Shown here in pieces: positions 1-11,455 of a stretch of 64,000 nucleotides of DNA. This DNA comes from Sanderia malayensis (Eukaryota > Cnidaria > Scyphozoa > Semaeostomeae > Pelagiidae), in the NCBI GenBank assembly GCA_013076295.1, contig RQOL01000574.1, positions 1 to 64,000 of the forward strand, read 5' to 3'. Both the position numbers and the translations under genes were made by a program. Numbering within the stretch: position 1 is the stretch's first letter; every line of letters starts with the position of its first letter. Below the pieces are notes generated by a model that did no database searches, was not told the DNA's origin, and saw nothing but the letters and a program-made list of their open reading frames with translations.

Positions 1-613
1 CTCAACAAAGAATTTGGGACTACTTCTTGACAATGAATTGAATTTTGAAGAGCACATTAGTAACGTTGTGTCGGATTGTCATTTTATTTTACGTAATCTA
101 TCCAAAATAAAACAGTTTTTACCCTTGGATTGCATCAATACAATAATATCTGCCCTTATTTCTTGAAAACTCGACTATTGCAATTCATTGTTTTATAAAA
201 TTTCTAGCCATCAACTACAATTACTACAGTCAGTACAGAATGCCGCTATAAGAGTAATTTTTAATCTGAAAAAATTTGATAGGTCTTCATTATCACCATT
301 GTTTTTAAAACTTCACTGGCTAAAGATTAGAGAGATGATAGTATTTAAAATTTGTCTAACAGTGCACAAGTGTATCTGGGGTGAGGCACCATTTTCTCTA
401 AAGCGTAGCATTGATATTATTAATGAAAGAACGGCTAGTCTACGAATTCCTAGGGTTGCAACTCAGTCTGGCGAGAGGGCATTTTCCTGTTCAGGTCCTA
501 CTCTATGGAACAAACTTCCTGTAGAAGTTCGTGAAACTAGAGAAACCCTCGAATTCAAAAAAAGATTAAAAACATTTTTATTTACAACCAGTCTTGAGAA
601 TTTTTATAGTTAA
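1..613 (+). pseudogene. CR1/L2-like LINE reverse transcriptase, C-terminal part (copy 1)
   Basis: The C-terminal part of a non-LTR retrotransposon reverse transcriptase, which copies element RNA at a nicked target. The window opens inside the gene. Residues around LDYCNSLFYK, VQNAAIRVIF and the late LWNKLPVEVR segment match the C-terminal end of CR1/L2-type ORF2 proteins as I know them. An in-frame TGA just before KLDYCN (near position 165) breaks the frame, so the open part runs 188-613. The same stop is present in the second copy at 28859-29284, so it predates the duplication. The catalytic palm is outside the window here but visible in the second copy. Family call is from motif recognition; the exact clade (CR1, L2, Rex) is not resolved. 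Confidence 0.75.
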
Positions 614-646
614 CAGAATTGTTAAGAATTGTGAATGTTGTATCGG

Positions 647-885
647 ATTCGCTGTTTTCTTAGCTACAGTTTGATATAATTTTTATTACAGATTCAGTTT
701 AAATTTTCCAGGATTGATTAAAATTTTGAAGGCAACCTTTTTTTTCAAACTTCACACTGAAGCTATCAACTTTCAGAAGCGGCTTTCAGGGGGGCGGCAG
801 GGCGGGTGCTGGGTGGCCGCTTTCCAGTGGGAGGATTTGACCTCCCACCTTTAATTTCTTTAGAAATGTTGCGTCGTATTGTATG
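647..885 (+). repeat. Left long terminal inverted repeat of the minisatellite cassette (copy 1)
   Basis: About 240 bp from ATTCGCTGTTTTCTTAG to GCGTCGTATTGTATGTATTG. It reappears inverted at 10055-10272. It contains a T-rich tract, a C-rich motif (TCAGGGGGGCGGCAGGGCGG) and then runs straight into the 14-bp array. The outer flanks differ (CR1-like 3' end on the left, Helitron-like DNA on the right) and I see no target duplication, so clean transposition of this cassette is not demonstrated. Confidence 0.75.
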
Positions 886-892
886 TATTGTA

Positions 893-1170
893 CATACAAT
901 ACATACCCTACAATACATACCCTACAATACATACGATACTATACATACCCTACAATACATACCCTACAAAACATACCCTACCATACATACCTTACAATAC
1001 ATACCCTACAATACCTACCCTACAATACATACCCTACAATACAAACCCTACACTACATACCCTACAATACGAACCCTACAAGACATACCCTACAATACAT
1101 ACCCTACTATACATACCCTAAAATACATACCTTACATTACATAACCTACACTACATACCCTACAATACAT
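893..1170 (+). repeat. 14-bp minisatellite, short array left of the Penelope-like element (copy 1)
   Basis: About 20 head-to-tail units of ACATACCCTACAAT with point variants (ACATACCTTACATT, AAACCCTACACTAC and similar). It is in the same orientation as the much longer array at 3675-10054, so the Penelope-like element appears to have landed inside one array. The unit is 14 bp and lacks stop codons, so all three forward frames stay open and give the same 14-residue peptide repeat. These are not genes. Confidence 0.92.
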
Positions 1171-1261
1171 AGTTGAACATTCTTTCATGCTTGTGGTACT
1201 GTTAAGGTAAGGCAAATAAATGAACACAATTGAATGAATAGTACCATGTGAATCATAAAAT

Positions 1262-1303
1262 ATTAACACTGACGTTTCAGGCGTATGCCCGTTATCAAAG
1301 TAA
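1262..1303 (-). ncRNA. Hammerhead-like ribozyme motif, sense-strand pLTR (copy 1)
   Basis: Read on the minus strand this gives TTTGATAA, a short hairpin (GGGCATACGCC) and GAAACGTC. That is the order of the hammerhead core: CUGANGA, stem II, GAAA, then a cleavage triplet. Penelope-like elements are known to carry minimal hammerheads in their pLTRs. The first core block deviates from CUGANGA at two positions, so this copy may be inactive. It lies downstream of the element's gene in sense orientation. Confidence 0.4.
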
Positions 1304-1442
1304 TAGGAAAAACAGTTGAGCAGAAAGAGAAGAAGGAATAGAAAGTGTAGTTCGAATGATGAAAATTGAGTATGAGAAACGATGTGACGTAGCATAATAA
1401 TGGAATAAGTGGAGCAAAGCGTGGAAAAGAATACTAAAAAAG

Positions 1443-3315
1443 TTACACAAAATGTTTCTTGTAAATATGAGAATTGCTTATTAAGTCCTTTAGGATAGAG
1501 TGTTTTAGGTTAAAAATCAAACGTTTTTCTAAAGTTTTTCTCTTCTTGTTGTTATGAGGTGCATACAAAAGTCCAAGAACCGACATGTCAGCAAAAGAGT
1601 GATTTTCAGAGTTGTAATGTTTGGATACGTTGCTGTCCGGATCATTTATATGATTTGCATTTTCGTGTAACTTGTTTTTGACATTGCGTAGGTGCTCTCC
1701 AAACCCGTTGTTAATTTGACGAGATGTCTCACCAATGTACAAAGCTTGGCATCGGGTGCAAATGATGCAGTAGATTAAACAAGAAGATGAGCAGGTAAAG
1801 CCGGATTTGATGTTGAATTTTTGTCCATGGTTGGAAATTGTGGTTTCTGTGTTGATGTGTGAACAGGTTTGGCGAAGGTGATGGCGACAGGGTCGTGTAC
1901 CAGGGTTCTGTGCAACGGAAAGGTTGGTTCTAACAAGAGTGTCTTTTAAGTTTTTATCTCTGCGATAGGCAAGGAGAGGAGGATCAGGGAAGATATCTTT
2001 AGTTGTGGCATCTTGTTGCAACAGGTTGAAATTTTCGTAGATGATCTTTTTAATTTGATGATTGAGAGGATGATAGGTGAGTGTAAATGGGATACGGTTG
2101 TTGGAAGTTGTTTGATCAGACAGAACCAAAGCATCCCTTGGGAGAGATTGTTAACTTTACTCAACGCGTTGTCAGAGATTGCTTTACGATATCGATAATT
2201 TGTGAAGAAAGCAGTCATTTCATCGGCTTTGATAAGTCATCATCACTTGAACAAATGCGGCGAAGACGGCGTAATTGTGAGTATGGGATGGAGTCCTTGC
2301 ATTTCCTGGGATGTGAAGAATTGTAGTCGAGGAAGCAATGAGCACCTGTGGGCTTGTAATAGATTGAGGTGGAGATTTGGTAGCCGGATATAGTAAGAAG
2401 AATGTCTAGGAATGGAAGGCTAACTTCAGTTATGGTGTGGGTGAATTGCAATGCAGGATGAAAGTTGTTGGTGTAGTCAATGAATTTCTGCAGGTCGGTC
2501 AGAGGAAGGGATGTAGCACCGATAATGTCGTCGATGTAGCGCTTGATCAAACATGGCAATGGACCATGGTAGGATTCGTAGATAAGTTGTTCCTCATGGC
2601 CCACAAAAAGACAGGCATAACTAGGACCAAGTATGCTACCCATAGCAACACCGGATGTTTGCAGAAAGAACTTGTCGTCAAATGTAAAGGCGTTGGTGGT
2701 GAGGACTAATTCGGCCAAGCGAAGACGTGTAGCGGTTGCTGGGTTCTGATCACGTCATTTCTCGAGGAAAAACTTCAGTGCAATGAGACCATCTGAGTGA
2801 GGAATGTATGTAAGTGATTTGACATCCATACTGAAGAGATGTTTTGTTGTTCCTGTGAATCTGCAATCCTTGAAAATGCAAAGTGCGTGAGCAGAGTCCT
2901 TAATATATGTCAGGAGATCTTGAACAATAGGTGTGAAGAGGGAGTCGAGATAGGCAGCAACATAAGATGTGGGGCATGAAACAGCTGAAACAATGGGACG
3001 ACCAGGATTGTTTGCTTTGTGGACCTTAGGTAGCATGTAGAAGACTGAGGTTCTGGGGTGCTGGATGTACAATTTATTGGCATTGGAAAGCAGGTTGTTG
3101 TTATCCATTTCTTCTTTAATGGTGTTGATGATGGTTTTGTTGAAGGACTTGGTAGGATTCTTTTCAAGGGCACGGTATGATGGAGATTGAAGTTGTGTAT
3201 TTCCCTCTTGAAGATAAAGATCTTTACGCCAAACTACGATCCAACCACCTTTGTCTGCTGGTTTGATAACAATATCATCACGAGCCTTAAGTTGTTTTAA
3301 TGACATTAAATCCAT
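1443..3315 (-). pseudogene. Penelope-like reverse transcriptase with GIY-YIG endonuclease (copy 1)
   Basis: Encodes the single protein of a Penelope-like retroelement: an RT related to telomerase followed by a GIY-YIG nuclease that nicks the target. In translation order, 3315-2755 holds the N-terminal RT (IVIKPADKGG, MLPKVHKANNPGRPIVS, LFSMDVKSL). 2718-2215 holds the palm with catalytic YIDDI and the preceding TSGVAMGSILGP. 2129-1443 holds the C-terminal linker and GIY-YIG domain (CIICTRCQALYIGETSRQI). An in-frame TGA separates the first two parts and frameshifts near 2215 and 2130 separate the rest, so it is dead. Copy 1 lacks one tyrosine codon in SLYTY that copy 2 keeps. Family call is firm; the subfamily is not resolved. 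Confidence 0.85.
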
Positions 3316-3582
3316 CCTTGTGCATCATCCATTCTTGACATCCATTCTTTCTTTAGAAAAACGTTTGATTTTTAACATAAAAACACTCTATCCTAAAGGA
3401 CTTAATACACAATTCTCATATTTACAATAAACATTTTGTGTAACTTTTTTAGTATTTTTTCCACGCTTTGCTCCACTTATTCCATTATTATGCTACGTCA
3501 AATCGTTTCTCATACTCTAATTTTCATCATTCGAACTACATTTGCTATTCCTTCTTCTCTTTCTGCTCAACCGTTTTTCCTA

Positions 3583-3622
3583 TTACTTTGATAATGGGCA
3601 TATGCCTGAAACGTCAGTGTTC
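3583..3622 (+). ncRNA. Hammerhead-like ribozyme motif, inverted pLTR (copy 1)
   Basis: TTTGATAA (3587-3594), the self-complementary GGGCATATGCC (3596-3606) and GAAACGTC (3608-3615), in hammerhead core order on the plus strand. It is the inverted counterpart of the motif at 1262-1303. Stem II differs between the two (CATATG here, CATACG there) while the core blocks are unchanged. Confidence 0.4.
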
Positions 3623-3674
3623 ATATTTTATGATTCACATGGTACTATTCATTCAATTGTGTTCATTTATTTGC

Positions 3675-6600
3675 CTACAATACATACCCTACAATACATA
3701 CCCAACAATACATACCCTACAATACATACCCTACGATACATACCCTACAATACATACCTTACAATACATACCCTACAATACATACCCTACAATACATACC
3801 CTTCAATACATACCCTACGATACATACCCTAAAATACATACCCTACCATACAAAGCTTACAATACATACCCTACAATACATACCTTACAATACATACCCA
3901 TATACATACCCTACTATACATACCCTACAATAAATACCCTACAATACATACCTTACAATACATACCCTACAATACATATCCTACAATACATACCTTACAA
4001 TACATACCCTACAATACATACCCTACAATACCTACCCTTCAATACATACCCTACATAACATACCCTACTATACATACCCTACAATGCATACCCTACAATA
4101 AATACCCTACAATACATACCTTACAATACATATCCTACAATACATACCTTACAATACATAACCTACAATACATACCCTACGATACATACCCTACAATACA
4201 TACCTTATAATACATACCCTACAATACATACCCTACAATACATACCCTACAATACATACCCTACAATACATACCCTACAATACAAACCCTACACTACATA
4301 GCCGACAATACATACCCTACAATACATACCTTACAATACATACCCTACAATACATACCCTTCAATACATACCCTACATACATACCCTAAAATACATACCC
4401 TACCATACAAGCTTACAATCATACCCTACAATACATACCCTACAATACATGCCCTTCAATACATACCCTACATAACATACCCTACTATACATACCCTACA
4501 ATGCATACCCTACAATAAATACCCTACAATACACACCTTACAATACATATCCTACAATACATACCTACAATACATAACCTACAATACATACCCTACGACA
4601 CATACCCTACAATACATACCTTACAATACATACCCTGCAATACATACCCTACAATACATACCCTACAATACATACCCTACAATACAAACCCTACACTACA
4701 TACCCTACAATACATACCCTACAATACATACCTTACAATACATACCCTACAATAACATACCTACAATACATACCTACAATACATACCCTAAAATACATAC
4801 CCTACCATACAAGCTACAATACATACCTACATACATACCTTACAATAGATACCCCATATAACATACCCTACATACATACCCTACAATACATACCCTACAA
4901 TACATACCTACAATACATACCCTACAACATACCCTACAATACATACCTTACAATACATACCCTACAATACATACCCTACAATACATACCCTCAATACATA
5001 CCCTACATAACATACCCTACTATACATACCTACAATGCATACCCTACAATAAATACCCTACAATACATACCCTACAATACATACCCTACAATACAAACCC
5101 TACACTACATAGCCGACAATACATACCCTACAATACATACCTTACAATACATACCTTACAATACATACCCTACAATACATACCCTACAATACATACCCTA
5201 CAATACATACCCTACAATACAAACCCTACACTACATACCCTACAATACATACCCTACAATACATACCTACAATACATACCCTACATACATACCCTCAATA
5301 CATACCCTACATACATACCCTACAATACATACCCTACAATAGATACCCTACATATACATACCCTACTAATACCCTACAAAAATACCCTACAATACATACC
5401 TACAATACATACCCTACAATACATATCCTACAATACATACCTACAATACATACCCTACAATACATACCCTACAATACATACCCTTCAATACATACCCTAC
5501 ATAACATACCCTACTATACATACCCTACAATGCATACCCTACAATAAATACCCTACAATACATACCTTACAATACATACCCTACAATACATACCCTTACA
5601 ATAGATACCCCATATAACATACCCTACTATACATACCCTACAATAAATACCCTACAATACATACCTTACAATACATACCCTACAATACATATCCTACAAT
5701 ACATACCCTACAATAAATACCCTACAATACATACCTTACAATACATACCCTACAATACATATCCTACAATACATACCTTACAATACATACCCTACAATAC
5801 ATACCCTACAATACATACCCTTCAATACATACCCTACATAACATACCCTACTATACATACCCTACAATGCATACCCTACAATAAATACCCTACAATACAT
5901 ACCTTACAATACATACCCTACAATACATACCTTACAATAGATACCCCATATAACATACCCTAATATACATACCTTACAATACATACCCTACAATACATAC
6001 CCTACAATACATACCCTACAATACATACCCTACAATACAAACCCTACACTACATACCCTACAATACATACCCTACAATACATACCTTACAATACATACCC
6101 TACAATACATACCCTTCAATACATACCCTACGATACATACCCTAAAATACATACCTTACAATAGATACCCCATATAACATACCCTACTATACATACCCTA
6201 CAATAAATACCCTACAATACATACCTTACCATACATACCCTACATACATATCCTACAATACATACCTACAATACATACCCTACATACATACCCTACAATA
6301 CATACCCTCAATACATACCCTACATAACATACCCTACTATACATACCCTACAATGCATACCCTACAATAAATACCCTACAATACATACCTTACAATACAT
6401 ACCCTACAATACATACCTTACAATAGATACCCCATATAACATACCCTACTATACATACCCTACAATAAATACCCTACAATACATACCTTACAATACATAC
6501 CCTACAATACATATCCTACAATACATACCTACAATACATACCCTACAATACATACCCTACATACATACCCTCAATACATACCCTACATAACATACCCTAC

Positions 6601-9600
6601 TATACATACCCTACAATGCATACCCTACAAAAATACCCTACAATACATACCTACAATACATATCCTACAATACATACCTACAATACATAACCTACAATAC
6701 ATAACCTACAATACATACCTTACAATACATACCCTACATACATACCCTACAATTCATACCCTACAATACATACCTTACAATAAATACCCCACAATACATA
6801 CCCAACAATACATACCCTGCAATACATACCCTACAATACATACCCTACAATACCTACCCTTCAATACATACCCTACATAACATACCCTACTATACATACC
6901 CTACAATGCATACCCTACAATAAATACCCTACAATACATACCTACAATACATATCCTACAATACATACCCTTACAATACATAACCTACAATACATACCCT
7001 ACGATACATACCCTACAATACATACCTACAATACATACCCTACATACATACCCTACAATACATACCCTACAATACATACCCTACAATACATACCCTACAA
7101 TACAAACCCTACACTACATAGCCGACAATACATACCCTACAATACATACCTTACAATACATACCCTACAATACATACCCTTCAATACATACCCTACATAA
7201 CATACCCTACTATACATACCCTACATTGCATACCCTACAATAATACCCTACAATACACAACTTACAATACATATCCTACAAACACAACTTACAATACAAC
7301 CTACAATACATACCCTACAATACATACCCTACAATACATACCTTAAAATACATACCCTACAATACATACCCTACAATACATACCCTACAATACATACCCT
7401 ACAATACAAACCCTACACTACATACCCTACAATACATACCCTACAATACATACCTTACAATACATACCCTACAATACATACCCTTCAATACATACCCTAC
7501 GATACATACCCTAAAATACATACCCTACCATACAAAGCTTACAATACATACCCTACAATACATACCTTACAATAGATACCCCATATAACATACCCACTAT
7601 ACATACCCTACAATAATACCCTACAATACATACCTACAATACATACCCTACAATACATATCCTACAATACATACCTTACAATACATACCCTACAATACAT
7701 ACCCTACAATACCTACCCTTCAATACATACCCTACATAACATACCCTACTATACATACCCTACAATGCATACCCTACAATAAATACCCTACAATACATAC
7801 CTTACAATACATATCCTACAATACATACCTTACAATACATAACCTACAATACATACCCTACGATACATACCCTACAATACATACCTTACAATACATACCC
7901 TACAATACATACCCTACAATACATACCCTACAATACATACCCTACAATACATACCCTACAATACAAACCCTACACTACATAGCCGACAATACATACCCTA
8001 CAATACATACCTTACAATACATACCCTACAATACATACCCTTCAATACATACCCTACGATACATACCCTAAAATACATACCCTACCAAACAAAGCTCACA
8101 ATACATACCCTACAATACATACCTTACAATACATACCCTACTATACATACCCTACAATAAATACCCTACAATACATACCTTGCAATACATACCCTACAAT
8201 ACATATCCTACATTACATACCTTACAATACATACCCTACAATACATACCTTACAATGCATACCCTACAATACATACCCTACATTACATACCCTTCAATAC
8301 ATACCCTACATAACATACCCTACTATACATACCCTACAATGCATACCCTACAATAAATACCCTACAATACACACCTTACAATACATATCCTACAATACAT
8401 ACCTTACAATACATAACCTACAATACATACCCTACGATACATACCCTACAATACATACCTTACAATACATACCCTGCAATACATACCCTACAATACATAC
8501 CCTACAATACATACCCTACAATACAAACCCTACACTACATACCCTACAATACATACCCTACAATACATACCTTACAATACATACCCTACAATAAATACCC
8601 TACAATACATACCTTACAATACATACCCTAAAATACATACCCTACCATACAAAGCTTACAATACATACCCTACAATACATACCTTACAATAGATACCCCA
8701 TATAACATACCCTACTATACATACCCTACAATAAATACCCTACAATACATACCTTACAATACATACCCTACAATACATATCCTACAATACATACCTTACA
8801 ATACATACCCTACAATACATACCCTACAATACATACCCTTCAATACATACCCTACATAACATACCCTACTATACATACCCTACAATGCATACCCTACAAT
8901 AAATACCCTACAATACATACCCTACAATACATACCCTACAATACAAACCCTACACTACATAGCCGACAATACATACCCTACAATACATACCTTACAATAC
9001 ATACCCTACAATACATACCCTTCAATACATACCCTACGATACATACCCTAAAATACATACCCTACCATACAAAGCTTACAATACATACCCTACAATACAT
9101 ACCTTACAATACATACCCTACTATACATACCCTACAATAAATACCCTACAATACATACCTTACAATACATACCCTACAATACATATCCTACAATACATAC
9201 CTTACAATACATACCCTACAATACATACCTTACAATACATACCCTACAATACATACCCTACAATACATACCCTTCAATACATACCCTACATAACATACCC
9301 TACTATACATACCCTACATTGCATACCCTACAATAAATACCCTACAATACACACCTTACAATACATATCCTACAATACATACCTTACAATACATAACCTA
9401 CAATACATACCCTACGATACATACCCTACAATACATACCTTACAATACATACCCTACAATACATACCCTACAATACATACCCTACAATACATACCCTACA
9501 ATACAAACCCTACCATACAAAGCTTACAATACATACCCTACAATACATACCTTACAATAGATACCCCATATAACATACCCTACAATACATACCTTACAAT

Positions 9601-10054
9601 AGATACCCCATATAACATACCCTACTATACATACCCTACAATAAATACCCTACAATACATACCTTACAATACATACCCTACAATACATATCCTACAATAC
9701 ATACCTTACAATACATACCCTACAATACATACCCTACAATACATACCCTTCAATACATACCCTACATAACATACCCTACTATACATACCCTACAATGCAT
9801 ACCCTACAATAAATACCCTACAATACATACCTTACAATACATATCCTACAATACATACCTTACAATACATAACCTACAATACATAACCTACAATACATAC
9901 CTTACAATACATACCCTACTATACATACCCTACAATTCATACCCTACAATACATACCTTACAATAAATACCCCACAATACATACCCAACAATACATACCC
10001 TGCAATACATACCCTACAATACATACCCTACAATACATACCCTACAATACATAC
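3675..10054 (+). repeat. 14-bp minisatellite, long array with higher-order structure (copy 1)
   Basis: About 6.4 kb, roughly 450 units of ACATACCCTACAAT. Variant units (ACATACCTTACAAT, ACATATCCTACAAT, AAATACCCTACAAT, CTATACATACCCTACAATGC) recur in fixed order. For example, the run TAGATACCCCATATAACATA followed by CTATACATACC and AAATACC units recurs near 5605, 5938, 6167, 6423, 7574, 8690 and 9557-9600. That is a higher-order repeat of several hundred bp. Between about 4380 and 7620 many units have lost one base, which could be real decay or sequencing error. The paired array in copy 2 is only about 1.8 kb. No gene is present. Confidence 0.93.
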
Positions 10055-10272
10055 AATACGACGCAACATTTCTAAAGAAAGTAAAGGTGGGAGGTCGAAT
10101 CCTCCCACTGGCAAGCGGCCACCCAGCGCCCGCCCTGCCGCCCCCCTGAAAGCCGCTTCTGAAAGTTGATAGCTTCAGTGTGAAGTTTGAAAAAAAAAGT
10201 TGCCTTCAAAATTGTAATAAACTCAATCTGTAATAAAAATTATATGAAACTGTAACTAAGAAAACAGCGAAT
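10055..10272 (-). repeat. Right long terminal inverted repeat of the minisatellite cassette (copy 1)
   Basis: Inverted copy of 647-885, ending at CTAAGAAAACAGCGAAT. It closes a cassette of about 9.6 kb. On its right the sequence passes directly into the internal part of a Helitron-like element read on the minus strand. Confidence 0.75.
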
Positions 10273-10807
10273 TGCTCATGCCCCTTTCAACCCCACTTAC
10301 AATGGGTTAGCTCGCTGCGCTCGCCTGTCCATCTATTATCAAGAAACATTGATGGGTATGCAAATTGGCATGATAACGAAAAACGTGTGACTGTTCACGT
10401 GAAGTCGCGAAAGAGCCAATCAAATTACAGCAAAAGGCGAAACAGGTCACATGAACAGCGAATACTGTGCTCGAAAATGGAGTTCGGGACGCGAATTTTG
10501 AAGTTTCGCCACCGTAAACCGTAATTTTTTCGTGATAGCACAATTAGCAGAATAATTAATGGAATAATTCAATAATTAGGGAGAAAATCGAAAAACAAAA
10601 TCCATCACTCTGGTTAAACTAATAAACTAAACACTCAGTGTGAATTTCATTGCCATATACCCACATACAAAAAAGCCTTTGTGATCACACGGTTCGCCGT
10701 TTCGGCTCATTGTTTTGGGGCATTCGACCTATTGTTTCGGGTCGAATCTATTGTTTTTGGCGAGGAAAGTGCGTCATCACGTGACTCTGCAGAATATATA
10801 TATTAGA
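10273..10807 (-). mobile_element. Helitron-like element, 5' part, chimeric (copy 1)
   Basis: Read on the minus strand it starts at TCTAATATATATATTCTGC (10807 downward), the 5' terminus shared by this family, and runs through the conserved interior into the cassette's right repeat, so its 3' end is missing. Diagnostic bases show a mosaic. From 10807 down to about 10370 it matches the element at 43255 (for example CAAATTGGCATGAT and ACTGTGCTCG). Outside 10370 it matches the element at 34330 instead. This marks a recombination crossover. Translations across it are not genes. Confidence 0.75.
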
Positions 10808-11275
10808 CTTCCAGCAAAATACATGGATGGATTGTAAAACAAATAGAGAATGGACAAAGAAAACACTGATACCAGGAATAGAAGATAAGAAAATGAGAAT
10901 GTGTTATTTGCAGACAATGTCTCATTTCAAACAGAAAGGGTGTTCCATGAAATTTGCAGAGAGAAATGTAACGCAATTGTTTATATGCTTCCTGATTCAC
11001 AGACCGACTAGGTTCAACCAATAGATGCAGGTATAGGAAGGATGTTTAAGAAGAAAATAGAAGCAGAAATGGATAAATGGCTTAATGATGAAGAAAACAT
11101 AGAAAAATGGCATGTCAAGATAAGTGCAAGGCAAAAACGCATACTCATGACAAAATGGGCAGGAGATGCTCGGGAAGAACTTCAAAAGTATGAAAATATA
11201 TTCAAGAAATCATTGGAGAGAACTGGATGCCTAATGACCATTGATGGTTCAGAAGATCAACCAGTTAAACCATAA
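10808..11275 (+). pseudogene. Pogo-like (DDE_1) transposase, C-terminal half, displaced (copy 1)
   Basis: C-terminal half of a pogo/Tigger/jerky-type cut-and-paste transposase. Visible are the second catalytic aspartate region (the VLFADNVSFQ frame in copy 2), VQPIDAGIG with the third acidic residue, and the family-typical end MDKWLNDEENIEKWH, RILMTKWAGDA and TGCLMTIDGSEDQP. The frame is broken near 10890 and by a stop at the PDSQTD/VQPID boundary. The N-terminal half sits at 18488-19387 on the opposite strand, which is explained by an inversion. In copy 2 both halves lie on the same strand. Confidence 0.8.
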
Positions 11276-11427
11276 GGACTTGAAAACTATACATTCTGAC
11301 TTTGAGACTTTCATATTTTCATACATGTACCATCTGATAAGAACATTGAAAAAAAATCAGTCTGTTTTGGGTTCTTATCTTTGGGTGTCTTTTTCCACAA
11401 AATCAGTCTGTAGGTTCTTATTTTCCT

Positions 11428-11453
11428 ATGTTCTTGTTTGCGGGGTTTTACTG
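11428..11453 (-). repeat. Pogo terminal inverted repeat, displaced (copy 1)
   Basis: On the minus strand it reads CAGTAAAACCCCGCAAACAA followed by GAACAT and is preceded by TA, as expected for a pogo-type terminus at a TA target. It matches 42609-42634 in copy 2; its partner in copy 1 is at 20696-20721. Confidence 0.8.
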
Positions 11454-11455
11454 TA

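Larger units (their letters stand above)
1205..3686 (-). mobile_element. Penelope-like element with inverted flanking copies (copy 1)
   Basis: The whole non-satellite insert between the two arrays. The RT/GIY-YIG gene is on the minus strand. About 290 bp at each edge (1207-1500 and 3372-3685) are inverted copies of one sequence, which fits the known habit of Penelope-like elements of integrating with an inverted, truncated partial copy upstream (pseudo-LTR). Both edges contain a hammerhead-like motif. The element abuts minisatellite units on both sides. Confidence 0.8.

Noticed and set aside
806..1176. Overlapping ORFs of 80-112 aa rich in TIHTLQYIPYN
   Set aside because: They are the stop-free 14-bp minisatellite read in three frames; the same applies at 3468-4058, 29478-29848 and 32207-32557.
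2013..2709. Plus-strand ORFs opposite the Penelope-like gene
   Set aside because: Shadows of the minus-strand RT with no domain.
3675..10054. Telomeric or subtelomeric repeat
   Set aside because: The unit contains CCCTA but not the metazoan CCCTAA repeat, and it is enclosed by inverted repeats in the middle of a contig.
10307..10543. 78-aa ORF MCYHEKITVYGGE, with relatives at 16618, 34364 and 43519
   Set aside because: Translation of the conserved Helitron-like 5' interior; the copies keep no consistent frame and several are read from different strands.
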